A stretch of 41,195 bases of DNA from Paludibacteraceae bacterium (GCA_016938015.1 JAFGVL010000118.1:1-41195); one strand, 5' to 3'; positions 15,293-24,944 are shown, numbered from the stretch's first letter. The notes: generated by a model not told the origin, from the letters alone. A program made the numbers and translations.

Positions 15293-16360
15293 ATGAAAAA
15301 GCATAATTTTAACGCAGGACCATCCATTTTGCCTCAAGTTACTATTGAAAACACGGCAAAAGCAATTCTAGATTTTAACGGTAGTGGCATGTCAATTATG
15401 GAAATCAGTCACCGTTCCAAAGATTTTCAACCCATAGTTGATGAAGCTGAAGCTTTATTTGCTGAATTATTGGATATTCCTTCGGGTTATAAAGTGCTTT
15501 TTTTAGGTGGTGGAGCAAGTTTGCAATTTTGTATGGTTCCTTTTAATTTATTAGAAAAAAAGGCAGCTTATTTAAATACAGGTGCATGGGCAAACAAAGC
15601 GCAAAAAGAAGCTAAACTATTTGGCGAAGTGGTAGAGGTAGCTTCTTCTAAAGATGCTAATTATACGTTTATCCCTAAAGGATACACCATTCCTACAGAT
15701 GCTGATTATTTTCATATTACAACCAATAATACTATTTACGGAACCGAAATTCGTACCGATTTAGATTCTCCGGTAACTTTGGTAGCCGATATGTCGTCCG
15801 ATATTTTTTCACGTCCGGTAGATGTTTCAAAATACGGCTTAATTTACGGTGGTGCACAAAAAAACTTAGCCCCTGCCGGTGTTACTTTTGTAATTGTAAA
15901 AGAAGAGTTGTTGGGTAAAGTATCGCGTGCTATACCAACAATGTTAGACTATAGAACGCATGTTAAAGACGGTTCTATGTTTAATACGCCTCCTGTTGTA
16001 CCTGTTTATGCTGCACTACAAACTTTAAAATGGCTAAAAAGTTTGGGTGGCTTAAAAGAAATGGAAAAAATTAATAAAGAAAAGGCTAGCATGTTATACG
16101 ATGAAATTGATCGTAACAAGTTATTTAAAGGAACAGCAATGGTAGAAGACCGTTCGTTGATGAATATTTGTTTTGTAATGAACGATGAATACGCTTCGTT
16201 AGAAGAAGATTTTGGTAAACTAGCTATTTCGCAAGGAATGGTTGGAATTAAGGGACATCGTTCGGTAGGTGGTTTCCGTGCTTCAACTTACAATGCTCTG
16301 CCAAAAGAAAGTGTTCAAGCTTTAATTAATTGCATGAAAGAGTTCGAAAGAACACATTAA
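15293..16360 (+). CDS. serC: Phosphoserine aminotransferase
   Basis: A 355-residue PLP enzyme of class V aminotransferases. It converts 3-phosphohydroxypyruvate and glutamate to O-phosphoserine, the second step of serine synthesis. The N-terminal [11 protein letters not shown] is the SerC signature, GGGASLQF contacts phosphate, and Lys190 in [12 protein letters not shown] is the Schiff-base lysine. SHRSKDF and [11 protein letters not shown] bind substrate. Length is standard (about 360). The next gene is the phosphoglycerate dehydrogenase for the preceding step, so the pair forms the serine pathway from 3-phosphoglycerate to phosphoserine. Confidence 0.96.
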   Translation: MKKHNFNAGPSILPQVTIENTAKAILDFNGSGMSIMEISHRSKDFQPIVDEAEALFAELLDIPSGYKVLFLGGGASLQFCMVPFNLLEKKAAYLNTGAWANKAQKEAKLFGEVVEVASSKDANYTFIPKGYTIPTDADYFHITTNNTIYGTEIRTDLDSPVTLVADMSSDIFSRPVDVSKYGLIYGGAQKNLAPAGVTFVIVKEELLGKVSRAIPTMLDYRTHVKDGSMFNTPPVVPVYAALQTLKWLKSLGGLKEMEKINKEKASMLYDEIDRNKLFKGTAMVEDRSLMNICFVMNDEYASLEEDFGKLAISQGMVGIKGHRSVGGFRASTYNALPKESVQALINCMKEFERTH

Positions 16361-16519
16361 TTAATTTACGATTAAACAATTTACAATTTACAATTTTAAG
16401 AATAGTAAATAGTAAATAAAAAAATAGTCAATGGAGGACACTTTGGTTTGCATAAAACTATGGTGTCCTTTATTGTTTTCAAATCAACAAATCAACAAAA
16501 ATCAAATAAACAAAAAATT

Positions 16520-17440
16520 ATGAAAGTATTAATAGCAACAGATAAACCATTTGCAAAAGTAGCTGTAGATGGAATTCGTAAAGTAGTTGAAGGCGCCGGA
16601 CATGAATTGGCTTTATTGGAAAAATACACAGAAAAAAAGCAATTATTAGAAGCGGTAGCCGATGCAAATGCAATAATCATTCGTAGCGATATTATTGATG
16701 CGGATGTATTGGAAGCCGCTAAAGCATTGAAAATAGTTGTTCGTGCAGGTGCAGGTTACGATAATGTAGAGTTGGATGCAGCAACCAAAGCCGGTGTGTG
16801 TGTAATGAATACTCCGGGACAAAATGCTAATGCCGTAGCTGAATTAGCCTTGGGTATGATGGTATATGCTTTCAGAAACTTTTACAACGGAACTTCGGGA
16901 GCTGAATTACTAGGTAAAAAAATAGGTATTCATGCCTATGGTAATGTGGGTCGTAATGTGGCTCGTATTGCAAAAGGGTTTGGTATGGAAGTGTATGCAT
17001 TTGATGCATTTGTTCCTGCAGAAGCTATGCAAAAAGAGGGTATTATTCCGGTTAATACAGCCGATGAATTGTATACTACCTGCCAAATTGTTTCGTTACA
17101 TATTCCTGCTACCGCCGAAACAAAAAACTCTATCAATTTTAATTTATTAAACAAAATGCCTAAAGGAGCTTTATTGGTAAATACTGCTCGTAAAGAGGTA
17201 ATCAACGAAGATGATTTAGTGAAGATATTTGAGGCTCGTCCCGATTTTAAATATGTGAGCGATGTAGAACCAAGTAATAGCCTTGCATTGAAAGAAAAAT
17301 TTGCAGAGCGTTACTTTGCAACACCTAAAAAAATGGGTGCTCAAACATCCGAAGCAAATATCAATGCCGGTTTAGCGGCAGCTCAACAAATAGTTGACTT
17401 TTTTGCTACAGGCAACGAAAAATTTAGAGTAAACAAGTAA
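16520..17440 (+). CDS. serA: D-3-phosphoglycerate dehydrogenase, short form with Lys in place of the catalytic His
   Basis: A 306-residue D-2-hydroxyacid dehydrogenase without an ACT domain; it oxidises 3-phosphoglycerate to phosphohydroxypyruvate. The NAD site is IGIHAYGNVGR (135-145). Arg224 (NTAR) and Glu250 (DVEP) are in place. The catalytic His is replaced: where the family has TPHIGA, this protein reads TPKKMGA, so Lys270 takes the position. I recall a similar Lys variant from Entamoeba and Bacteroides-type enzymes. The frame can extend to a codon at 16448, but MKVLIATDK at 16520 is the natural start. It follows serC by 159 bases and precedes the DUF1015 gene. Confidence 0.93.
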   Translation: MKVLIATDKPFAKVAVDGIRKVVEGAGHELALLEKYTEKKQLLEAVADANAIIIRSDIIDADVLEAAKALKIVVRAGAGYDNVELDAATKAGVCVMNTPGQNANAVAELALGMMVYAFRNFYNGTSGAELLGKKIGIHAYGNVGRNVARIAKGFGMEVYAFDAFVPAEAMQKEGIIPVNTADELYTTCQIVSLHIPATAETKNSINFNLLNKMPKGALLVNTARKEVINEDDLVKIFEARPDFKYVSDVEPSNSLALKEKFAERYFATPKKMGAQTSEANINAGLAAAQQIVDFFATGNEKFRVNK

Positions 17441-17532
17441 AGTAGTTAACAGTTAACAGTTAATAGTTGAATATTAATTGATAACTGTATTTTAACTATT
17501 AACTATTCATTATTAACTATTAACTAAGAAAA
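17441..17532. repeat. Low-complexity inverted repeats between serA and DUF1015
   Basis: Several GTTAACAGTTAA-type units on the left face TTAACTATTAACTA-type units on the right, so the two halves can pair as a long, weak AT hairpin. Bases to about 17528 are involved, just before the ATG at 17533. No gene is seen. Such runs are common between Bacteroidota genes; the function is unknown. Confidence 0.6.
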
Positions 17533-18777
17533 ATGGCCATTATTAAACCTTTCAAAGGTATTCGTCCCCCAAAAAGTATGGTAGAGCAAGTAGCTTCTCG
17601 TCCTTACGATGTGTTGAACTCCGAAGAAGCACGTGCCGAAGCTGCCGGTAACGAAAAATCGTTGTACCATATCATTAAACCCGAAATTGACTTTCCGGTG
17701 GGTACCGACGAACATTTGCCTCAGGTGTACGAAAAAGCGGTAGAAAATTTTAATCTTTTCCAAAAAAACGGTTGGTTATTGCAAGACCAACAAGAAAATT
17801 ACTATGTGTATGCACAAACCATGAACGGCCGTACACAGTATGGATTGGTGGTGTGTGCCAACGTAGACGATTATATGAACGAAAAGATTAAAAAGCACGA
17901 GCTTACCCGCAGAGATAAGGAAGAAGACCGCATGAAACATGTGCGGATAAATAATGCCAATATTGAACCTGTTTTCTTTGCTTATCCACACAATAATGAA
18001 ATAGATGCCATTGTAAGTAAGGTTGTTGCCAATCCTGCCGAATATGATTTTGTGGCTCCCGATGGCTTTGGTCATCATTTTTGGGTGATAAACGATGAGG
18101 CTACTATCAAGCGCATTACGGAACTGTTTGCCGGCATACCAAATTTATACATTGCCGATGGTCATCATCGTAGTGCTGCTGCTGCTTTGGTTGGTGACGA
18201 AAAACGACGTAACAATCCTAACCATAAAGGCGATGAGGAGTATATGTATTTCTTGGCTGTTTGTTTTCCCGATAACCAACTAAGCATCATTGACTACAAC
18301 CGTGTGGTAAAAGACTTGAATGGTTTAGCCGACGAACAATTTTTGAAAGCCTTGGAGAAAAACTTCGTGGTGGAAGAAAAAGGAACGGAAATTTACAAAC
18401 CAAACAAATTGCATAATTTTGCCATTTATCTTTCAGGAAAATGGTACTCGTTAACAGCAAAACAAGGGACTTATAATGATAGTGACCCCATTGGTGTGTT
18501 GGATGTAACTATTTCTTCTAATTTAATATTGGATGAAATTTTAGGCATTAAAGATTTACGTTCCGATAAACGCATCGATTTTGTAGGGGGTATTCGTGGA
18601 CTTGGAGAATTAAAGAAGCGTGTAGATAGTGGCGAAATGCGTGTAGCGCTTGCCTTGTATGCTGTTTCGATGGATCAATTGATTGCTATTGCCGATAGTG
18701 GCAATATTATGCCTCCCAAAACTACTTGGTTTGAGCCGAAACTACGTTCGGGCTTGGTAATACATAAACTTATATAA
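17533..18777 (+). CDS. DUF1015 family protein
   Basis: A 414-residue soluble protein of the DUF1015 family. Signatures are IKPFKGIRPP at the start, ASRPYDVLN at 22-30, YHIIKPEI, and the highly conserved LYIADGHHRSAAA near residue 210. That block, with several conserved Asp, Glu and His, looks like a metal or phosphate-binding site. The biochemical function is not established. The gene follows serC and serA on the same strand, a neighbourhood I recall as recurrent for the family, which hints at a role in serine or phosphoglycerate metabolism. A strong terminator follows. Confidence 0.9.
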   Translation: MAIIKPFKGIRPPKSMVEQVASRPYDVLNSEEARAEAAGNEKSLYHIIKPEIDFPVGTDEHLPQVYEKAVENFNLFQKNGWLLQDQQENYYVYAQTMNGRTQYGLVVCANVDDYMNEKIKKHELTRRDKEEDRMKHVRINNANIEPVFFAYPHNNEIDAIVSKVVANPAEYDFVAPDGFGHHFWVINDEATIKRITELFAGIPNLYIADGHHRSAAAALVGDEKRRNNPNHKGDEEYMYFLAVCFPDNQLSIIDYNRVVKDLNGLADEQFLKALEKNFVVEEKGTEIYKPNKLHNFAIYLSGKWYSLTAKQGTYNDSDPIGVLDVTISSNLILDEILGIKDLRSDKRIDFVGGIRGLGELKKRVDSGEMRVALALYAVSMDQLIAIADSGNIMPPKTTWFEPKLRSGLVIHKLI

Positions 18778-18806
18778 AAAAATGCGCTGTTAACAGCGCA
18801 TTTTTT
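18778..18806. terminator. Bidirectional terminator after DUF1015
   Basis: AAATGCGCTG and CAGCGCATTT form a perfect palindrome around TTAA, with an A-run on the left and eight T on the right. It ends the serC-serA-DUF1015 transcript and could also serve the ZIP gene read toward it from 18896. Confidence 0.85.
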
Positions 18807-18895
18807 TTATTTATTAAAGGAATTAAGATAATTAAAGCCATTAAATAAGAAAATTCAATCTAATTTCTTTCATTGATTTAATTTTTTAATTCTTG

Positions 18896-19711
18896 TTATC
18901 CCAACGCCACATCCAGCAACATCATTGTTGCAAATCCCAGCATAGCTCCAATGGTAGAAAAATCGGATTCGTTATCGCGCTGCGATTCGGGAATTAGCTC
19001 TTCAATTACAACAAAAATCATTGCTCCGGCAGCAAAAGATAGGGCATAGGGCAATAGAGGTTGCATTTGTGTAACAAGCAAGGCTCCTAACACTCCTGCA
19101 ATTGGTTCAACAATACCCGATGCTTGACCGTATGTAAAAGCTTTTAAGCGCGAAAATCCTTCACGGCGCAAGGGTATCGATACGGCGGCTCCTTCCGGAA
19201 AATTTTGTAAACCAATACCAATTGCCAATGCTACAGCTCCCGCAAGCATGCCCGAATCGGGGTTATTTGCCAATACGCCAAAAGCAACACCTACCGCTAA
19301 ACCTTCCGGAATATTGTGTAAGGTAATAGCCAACACCAATAATACACTACGTTGCCAAGAGGTTTTAATGCCTTCGGCTTTTTCCATATTTAAGCCTAAA
19401 TGTAAGTGAGGCAGCGTTTTGTCTACTATTAATAAAAAAGCACCGCCACTTAAAAAACCAACCAATGCCGGTATCCATGGAACTTTTCCACTGGCTTCTG
19501 CCATTTCGATAGCCGGATTAAGTAACGACCAAAAGCTGGCTGCTATCATAACTCCTGCAGCAAAACCCAACATGGAATTCAGTACTTTTTTATTGATGCT
19601 TTTAAAGAAAAACACCATTGAAGCACCCATAGCGGTAACGAACCAAGTAAACATAGTAGCCCCAAAAGCTAATTGTATGGGGTTGTATTCGAGAAGTTTT
19701 GAAAAGTCCAT
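18896..19711 (-). CDS. ZIP family metal transporter (ZupT-like)
   Basis: A 271-residue integral membrane protein with about eight helices. The paired metal-binding motifs of ZIP helices IV and V are clear: [15 protein letters not shown] at about 131-145 and [19 protein letters not shown] at about 167-185. These supply the His, Asn and Glu ligands for divalent metal, probably zinc, moved into the cytoplasm. The loop before helix IV is short and His-poor except for [10 protein letters not shown]. It lies 11 bases after the DUF4919 gene and may be its downstream partner. No metal regulator is seen nearby. Confidence 0.93.
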   Translation of the reverse strand: MDFSKLLEYNPIQLAFGATMFTWFVTAMGASMVFFFKSINKKVLNSMLGFAAGVMIAASFWSLLNPAIEMAEASGKVPWIPALVGFLSGGAFLLIVDKTLPHLHLGLNMEKAEGIKTSWQRSVLLVLAITLHNIPEGLAVGVAFGVLANNPDSGMLAGAVALAIGIGLQNFPEGAAVSIPLRREGFSRLKAFTYGQASGIVEPIAGVLGALLVTQMQPLLPYALSFAAGAMIFVVIEELIPESQRDNESDFSTIGAMLGFATMMLLDVALG

Positions 19712-19722
19712 AAGTAGAAGTT

Positions 19723-20379
19723 TTAAAATAATTTACCAAAAAACAAACTGATATCAAAATACAATTCTGTAACTCCTAAATTGTTATTAGCTACTTTTAG
19801 TAAATCGTAAGCTTTGTTATTTTTATTTACTAGTGCTTGACTTGTAACTTGTAGTCCGATAGCATTTGTAAAAGCATATTCGTCTGAAACCTTTATAACT
19901 ATTATGGCCGTTTCGTGGGTTTTCCCGATACCACTGTTAAGTAGCGTTTTAATTAACATGTTATATTTGTATATCCATTGTTTTGCTATATCAGGTTGAT
20001 TTGTTTTTTCAGCTAGGTAGGCAGCAGTAAGCATTAGTTGTATTTCAAAAGGTGATTCGATAAGAATTTTATTTATACATGAAGAAGCTCGTTGGATGTT
20101 TAGAGAGTCTTTCTTGACATTCAGTATTTTTTTTAAAACACTTAACGAGTCATGACTACTATAGCCGTTATAGGTTTTCTGAAAAGCTTGTCCGTAATAT
20201 AAGTTGGTATAGTCTTGTAAGGTTAATGTTGTGTCATTATTTTGGTATCGTTTCATTAAACTTTGATAGTCTTCTGTTATAGCTACTTTTTTTATCAAGT
20301 CTAAATCGACTTTAACCTCTTGTCCATATATTGTATAAATAAAAAGACTTAAAAAAGATAGAAAAATTATTTTTTTCAT
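19723..20379 (-). CDS. DUF4919 family secreted protein
   Basis: A 218-residue protein with a signal peptide ([20 protein letters not shown], cut after about residue 19). The mature part matches DUF4919: [15 protein letters not shown] near 55-70 and a [17 protein letters not shown]...G segment near 150-175. The helical middle ([27 protein letters not shown]) resembles TPR-like repeats. It is periplasmic or exported; function is unknown. It lies directly upstream of the ZIP transporter gene on the same strand. Confidence 0.8.
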   Translation of the reverse strand: MKKIIFLSFLSLFIYTIYGQEVKVDLDLIKKVAITEDYQSLMKRYQNNDTTLTLQDYTNLYYGQAFQKTYNGYSSHDSLSVLKKILNVKKDSLNIQRASSCINKILIESPFEIQLMLTAAYLAEKTNQPDIAKQWIYKYNMLIKTLLNSGIGKTHETAIIVIKVSDEYAFTNAIGLQVTSQALVNKNNKAYDLLKVANNNLGVTELYFDISLFFGKLF

Positions 20380-20419
20380 ATTGTTTTAGTTTTTAATGGG
20401 TTGTTTTTATTAACTATAA

Positions 20420-22258
20420 TTATTTTTTTATAATTTTTTCTTTAAATATTTTTCCATCTTGAATCACTAGTATTGTGTATATACCAGTAGGATAAGGTGA
20501 AATAGTAATAGTGTTTGTGTTTTCAATAGATAGTATTCTATTCCCGGTAACATTAAATATCTCAACAATAAAATTATTTCTAGTAGGTGGTTGTATAAAA
20601 ACAAGGCCTTTGCTTGGGTTAGGATAAACTATACAAGAAGAAGATTTGCTTGGTTCAATTAAATCTACACTACTCGTGCAAGGTGTATAGAGAAATGCAT
20701 TATCCATTAGGTTGCATTGAGCCGTACGAACACCACATTGGCTCCCGTTGGGAGTGGGTTTTATTTCCAGGTAACAATCGGTTGTAGCGTTATATGGAGG
20801 CCAATTTACAAGTGTTCCTCCATTGGGGTTGCCGGTGTTGGCAAAATTTACCCAATAGTTAAGCATATTGGTTTGTACAGAATCGTCTTGTGCGGTAAAA
20901 AATGGAGCTTGCCCGAGAGTGGCATTTTCCCAATTATTAAACACATAGAATAATTCCATGCCATGATAAGCACCTAGTGTTTCAAGCAACGGTACAGAGT
21001 GTTTGTGGGTAAAAAAATAACGCCAAACGGGTTCAGTTTGATTGGTACTTATGCATTGCGCTGTTCGTCGAACTCCCAATGTAAATTGAGCATCCGAAAC
21101 CAAATTGATATAGCTTGCTTTTGCTTCTTCGTTGGTGGTTCCCGGAGGATAGAGTGTTACAGCTTGAGTTTGGTAAGTGGGTGATAAAAAATAAGTATAA
21201 ATCAAAGCCGTAACCATACTGGGTGTAACGGTTGCCGGTGCATTTAAACTCATTTCTTCGGAGTTGGAGCCTATTATTAAAGGTACTTTATTAAAACTTC
21301 CTGTTTGAAAAATGTTGGTGGGAATATCGGTAAACACTACATTGTCAACTACGGCTTTCCATGCTTGCTGCACAATACCGCCGGATATCGGACTGGTAGA
21401 AAATTTAACCAACGAATCGGCCGGAAGAGTACGCATATAGGCAATTTTATCTACATCGGTTCCGGTAGTAGTAAAGCTATCTACATAAGCAATACCTTCG
21501 ATTCTAGCATCGTTATAGGGACTAACTACGGGTATGGCACTTTGAATACAGGCACGTTGAAAAAGGCCTGAGGCTAGTGGTGTAGTTAATAAATTGCCCA
21601 CATTTACGCCTCCTGCACTTTCTCCAAAAACCATTACTTTAGTGGGGTCGCCTCCAAAAGCAGCTATATTGTTTTGTACCCATTTTAGAGCAAGGATGTG
21701 GTCGAGTACAGCATAATTACCTGAAGTATTATTGCTGTTTTCGGGTTCTAATCCGGGGTGAACGAGAAATCCCAAGGGTCCTAATCGGTATTGAATGGTA
21801 ACAATAACAGCATCTCCTCGTTGAGCCATATTTTTCCCTACAAACATTTCGGTTCCTCCACTCGTTTCGCTTGCACCACCTTGTTGGTTACCACCACCGT
21901 GAATAAACACTAAAACAGGTCTTGTACCTGCACCGAGTTGGGGTGTCCACACATTAAGGTAAAGGCAATCTTCATCGCCTTTAAAGGTATAGGTAGATTC
22001 TCCTTGTTTAAATTCCTTTTGAGGACAAACGGGAGCAAAAGTAGTGGTGTTTAAGGTGTCTGTCCAAAAGTCGGGATTTTCGGGGGCTTTCCATCGTAAA
22101 TCTCCAATAGGAGGTTTGGCAAAGGGAATACCTAAAAATTCATAAACGGCTCCATTTAATTTACCTTGAATTTCTCCAAATTGAGTTTCTACAACTTGCG
22201 CCTGCAATAAAAGAATGGTAGAATAGAACAATATGCTAAGTAGTATTCTTGTTTTCAT
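20420..22258 (-). CDS. Secreted type B carboxylesterase with T9SS sorting domain
   Basis: A 612-residue alpha/beta hydrolase. A signal peptide ends near residue 20 (LLLLQAQ). The esterase domain has the oxyanion loop FIHGGG (118-123) and triad Ser214 in FGESAGG, Glu334/335 in GSNSEEMS and His432 in GAYHGMELF. Residues about 536-612 form a type A C-terminal sorting domain (YPNPSKGLVFIQ...GIYTILVIQDGKIFKEKIIKK). The protein is therefore probably exported by the type IX system and attached to or released from the cell surface. The substrate is an ester, unknown. Other genes nearby (pectate lyase) suggest plant-polymer use, for example pectin or side-chain esters, but that is a guess. Confidence 0.92.
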   Translation of the reverse strand: MKTRILLSILFYSTILLLQAQVVETQFGEIQGKLNGAVYEFLGIPFAKPPIGDLRWKAPENPDFWTDTLNTTTFAPVCPQKEFKQGESTYTFKGDEDCLYLNVWTPQLGAGTRPVLVFIHGGGNQQGGASETSGGTEMFVGKNMAQRGDAVIVTIQYRLGPLGFLVHPGLEPENSNNTSGNYAVLDHILALKWVQNNIAAFGGDPTKVMVFGESAGGVNVGNLLTTPLASGLFQRACIQSAIPVVSPYNDARIEGIAYVDSFTTTGTDVDKIAYMRTLPADSLVKFSTSPISGGIVQQAWKAVVDNVVFTDIPTNIFQTGSFNKVPLIIGSNSEEMSLNAPATVTPSMVTALIYTYFLSPTYQTQAVTLYPPGTTNEEAKASYINLVSDAQFTLGVRRTAQCISTNQTEPVWRYFFTHKHSVPLLETLGAYHGMELFYVFNNWENATLGQAPFFTAQDDSVQTNMLNYWVNFANTGNPNGGTLVNWPPYNATTDCYLEIKPTPNGSQCGVRTAQCNLMDNAFLYTPCTSSVDLIEPSKSSSCIVYPNPSKGLVFIQPPTRNNFIVEIFNVTGNRILSIENTNTITISPYPTGIYTILVIQDGKIFKEKIIKK

Positions 22259-22300
22259 TTAAATTTATTTTATTAAATTTTGCGTATAAAAGTAATTTAT

Positions 22301-22903
22301 TTAAAAAAACTCCTTCGATAATGGTTTAAAATCTTGCAATTTAGGTAAGGGGTTTATTAATCGATATTCTTTTTCAGAATGAATTATTTCGCCGGTTGAA
22401 AATCGTTCTTTTTGTACAATAAATTCGCCTTTTAATAAGTTGAAATAGCTTTTTGTTAAAATACCCAAGCTGTCATTTACCTCTTTGTTAAAACCTACAA
22501 GAAAAAACGCTTCATTCTGAAACCGAAAGTAATGCTCAAAATGACTTCTTGGCTGTTTGTGTCTCACATAAAGATTACCTTCATGGATATAAATTTGAGA
22601 AAATTGAGGGTTATTGTTGTACTCATTTTTTTCTTGCGGATAATTGGGTAATAGAGGATTGCCTGTTTCCAAATAAAGTGTATAGTTTCCATTGCGCTGA
22701 GCAAAATAAATTTGCAATTTGTAAGCTTGATTTTCGGCAATAGTATCTTGAATTACCATAACCGAATCTTCTAAATTGTCGTGGTTTAAATCGCCAATAG
22801 CTTTAGATATTTCGATGGTATGATAAAAAATTTCTTGTACTTTTTGAGCCTGCAATAGGCTCGTTAGAAAAAGGATGAGAAACAAACAATTGAAGGTTTT
22901 CAT
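22301..22903 (-). CDS. Secreted protein of unknown function with a calcium-loop-like motif
   Basis: A 200-residue protein with a signal peptide (MKTFNCLFLILFLTSLLQAQ). Near the N-terminus of the mature part, IGDLNHDNLEDSVMVIQD resembles the Asp-rich FG-GAP/VCBS calcium loop (D-x-N-x-D-x-x-D), which is common in Bacteroidota secreted proteins. The rest is beta-rich and unrecognised. It lies 2 bases before the VOC gene stop in the same direction and 42 bases upstream of the esterase. I do not recognise the family. Confidence 0.7.
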   Translation of the reverse strand: MKTFNCLFLILFLTSLLQAQKVQEIFYHTIEISKAIGDLNHDNLEDSVMVIQDTIAENQAYKLQIYFAQRNGNYTLYLETGNPLLPNYPQEKNEYNNNPQFSQIYIHEGNLYVRHKQPRSHFEHYFRFQNEAFFLVGFNKEVNDSLGILTKSYFNLLKGEFIVQKERFSTGEIIHSEKEYRLINPLPKLQDFKPLSKEFF

Positions 22904-22905
22904 TT

Positions 22906-23304
22906 TTAAACTTCTTTATCCAATAACATTGGTTTGGCTCTTTTGCATAGTTGAATGGCTACTCCCCATGGGTCGCGCATCATAATAAGCAAGGTGCCAT
23001 TGTCTAGTCGCACTTCATTATCAAAAGTTGCTCCGGCTTTTAAAAGACGGTCTTTGTCATTGTCCGGATTTTCCGATACAAAGGCTAAGTGAACAAGCAG
23101 TGCATTCATGCTGCGATATGGTGGAACTTCGTTGGTTGGGTTGCAGTAAATTTCTATCATTATACGTCCACTATCATCGGCTAAAAAATGAGTAAAAGGA
23201 GCAACTTCTTGTTTGCTAACTATTTTCATTCCTACATTATTTACATACCATTGAGCCATCTCAACAGGGTTTTCTACATTAAGGGCAACGTGTTCTAATT
23301 TCAT
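22906..23304 (-). CDS. VOC superfamily (glyoxalase-like) protein
   Basis: A 132-residue vicinal-oxygen-chelate protein with two beta-alpha-beta-beta-beta modules. The N-terminal LEHVALNVENPVEMAQWYVNNVGMK is the first module; HLAFVSENPDNDKDRLLKAG starts the second. Potential metal ligands are His5, Glu52 (IEIY), His73 and a C-terminal acid position. Substrate is unknown. It lies between the pectate lyase and the small secreted protein, with close spacing on both sides, so it is likely cotranscribed. It is not a methylmalonyl-CoA epimerase; that gene is at 28771. Confidence 0.82.
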   Translation of the reverse strand: MKLEHVALNVENPVEMAQWYVNNVGMKIVSKQEVAPFTHFLADDSGRIMIEIYCNPTNEVPPYRSMNALLVHLAFVSENPDNDKDRLLKAGATFDNEVRLDNGTLLIMMRDPWGVAIQLCKRAKPMLLDKEV

Positions 23305-23324
23305 AGTTTATAGTAAATAAGTTT

Positions 23325-24923
23325 TTAGTTATTTGTTAAATATTCGATTAATAAAGACATGTTTTTAATAAATACGCCGGTCGAAATTCCTTTCATTTTA
23401 CAATTTGTATCGATGTAGGGGGAGGTGTCGTATTTATCGCCAACACGGGTTGTGCTATAATCTCCTTCGGTAATTTCTTTGGGTGCTTTTCCAATATACG
23501 GATTGGTTATGGCCGTAAGTTTTGTAAGCCAATACCCCTCATTTGTTAAGTCTGAAATGATTTTCTCTACATTTTCAGCAGTAGCTTCCATAGTAGGTAT
23601 ATGGCGCGAATTTAAATCGGATATTTTACTGTATCTGCATGTAAAATAGTGAGGAAAGGGTTGTTTAGTTTTTAAAATTGAATTTGCTGTAAATAACTGC
23701 GGATTTGACGAAACTAGTTTGTTGTAAGATTTACGTAATGATTTTATATCTATACTGCGGGTAGAACGATAATGGCAAACGGTATTTTTACAATGATAGT
23801 CGGCATAATACTGGCCGTTGGTTGCGTTGGAACCACGTCTGTGGATGTACAAGGGTTTGTTGGTTCCTATTTCTACAAACGAAGGATGAGTTCTGTTTTC
23901 TTCAATTAAACTGTCGGGTAAGTGCAAGTTATCCAGCCAGTCGATAGCTTCGGGTATACGAGCCATAAATTTTTTCTCACCCGTTAAACCGTAAAAATAC
24001 ATCAATTGATACAAATTGTTTTCGGTTGTTCCGGTGGAGATACAGGCAGGTTCGTAAGTTCTTGCGGAAGAGGGTTTTCCTTCGGGGGTGTATTGCATAG
24101 CCCAACCCGGTTGGGGCATAGGTAATTGCATTTTTATATAATTATCCATGCCTTTTTGAATAGCTTCTAATATGGCGGGATCGTTGAATTGGTTGTAGCA
24201 TAGCAGCAAAAAAGTGATATTCTTTTCAGCAACATCGTCGTTAAAAGTAATATTGCAGGTGTAATCGGGAACTCCTTTGGTAGGGTGTTTTTTTGTTTTC
24301 GGATAGCGTTGAGGCCATCCTCCGTTGGGGTATTGGCTTTTTAGTACAAATTGGATGGCTTTATCTAATGCTGTTTTAATGGAGTTGTCTTGTTTATCAA
24401 CATATAAACGTAACAGGAGAGTAGCTGCTTCAATAGTTCCACCATCATCGAAAGTTGCATTGTTGTAATAATGCTGAAATTCTTCCAATCTCCATCCGTT
24501 AGCTCCAATTGTTTCGTACCATTGTTTCATTGATTTTTCGCCGGCAAAATCGTGCATGTAGTGCCACCCTCCGCTAGGATGTTGGCTCTTAATTAATGCA
24601 CCTGCGGTTAACAGGGCAACCTGATAATAATATTCGTCGCCGGTTGCGTGATAGGCGTCTAAAAATAAATTGCCAACACTTGGGGTTCCGGGAGGTTGAA
24701 TCCAAATCATGGTTTTATATGCTTCCATTTCGCCCCATCTACGAGAAAAATCCGGAAGGTAAGTCCAAACATATCCTCCTTGGTAACTTACCTTGTCAAC
24801 CATAAATTTTGTTGCTTGTTTCATGGTATGCAACACCTCATTTTTTAATGCTGTATTGTTGTGTTGCGAACTTGTGTTGCATACAACTAATACCGAAAAA
24901 GCAATTGCAAAAAAATATTTCAT
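23325..24923 (-). CDS. Pectate lyase, polysaccharide lyase family 10 type
   Basis: A 532-residue exported protein. The frame can extend to TTG at 24947, but the ATG at 24923 gives a clean signal sequence (MKYFFAIAFSVLVVCNTSSQ), possibly a lipoprotein at its Cys. The (alpha/alpha)-toroid is shown by NNATFDDGGTIEAATLLLRLY, FVLKSQYPNGGWPQRYP, NITFNDDVAEKN and ARTYEPACISTGTTENNLYQLMYFYG. These match PL10, which cleaves polygalacturonate by beta-elimination with calcium. The late RRGSNATNGQYYADYH supplies likely catalytic Arg. No SusC/SusD pair is visible. The C-terminal ~100 residues are less typical. Confidence 0.88.
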   Translation of the reverse strand: MKYFFAIAFSVLVVCNTSSQHNNTALKNEVLHTMKQATKFMVDKVSYQGGYVWTYLPDFSRRWGEMEAYKTMIWIQPPGTPSVGNLFLDAYHATGDEYYYQVALLTAGALIKSQHPSGGWHYMHDFAGEKSMKQWYETIGANGWRLEEFQHYYNNATFDDGGTIEAATLLLRLYVDKQDNSIKTALDKAIQFVLKSQYPNGGWPQRYPKTKKHPTKGVPDYTCNITFNDDVAEKNITFLLLCYNQFNDPAILEAIQKGMDNYIKMQLPMPQPGWAMQYTPEGKPSSARTYEPACISTGTTENNLYQLMYFYGLTGEKKFMARIPEAIDWLDNLHLPDSLIEENRTHPSFVEIGTNKPLYIHRRGSNATNGQYYADYHCKNTVCHYRSTRSIDIKSLRKSYNKLVSSNPQLFTANSILKTKQPFPHYFTCRYSKISDLNSRHIPTMEATAENVEKIISDLTNEGYWLTKLTAITNPYIGKAPKEITEGDYSTTRVGDKYDTSPYIDTNCKMKGISTGVFIKNMSLLIEYLTNN

Positions 24924-24944
24924 GTAGAGCTTGTTATATTTTTT

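Noticed and set aside
16435-16469. Attenuator or riboswitch between serC and serA
   Set aside because: Only a 7-bp stem with a large loop and one short T-run is present; no conserved riboswitch motif was recognised.
16448-16519. N-terminal extension of phosphoglycerate dehydrogenase
   Set aside because: The added 24 residues are polar, low in similarity to the family, and contain an imperfect hairpin (AGGACAC/GTGTCCT at 16435-16469); the natural start is at 16520.
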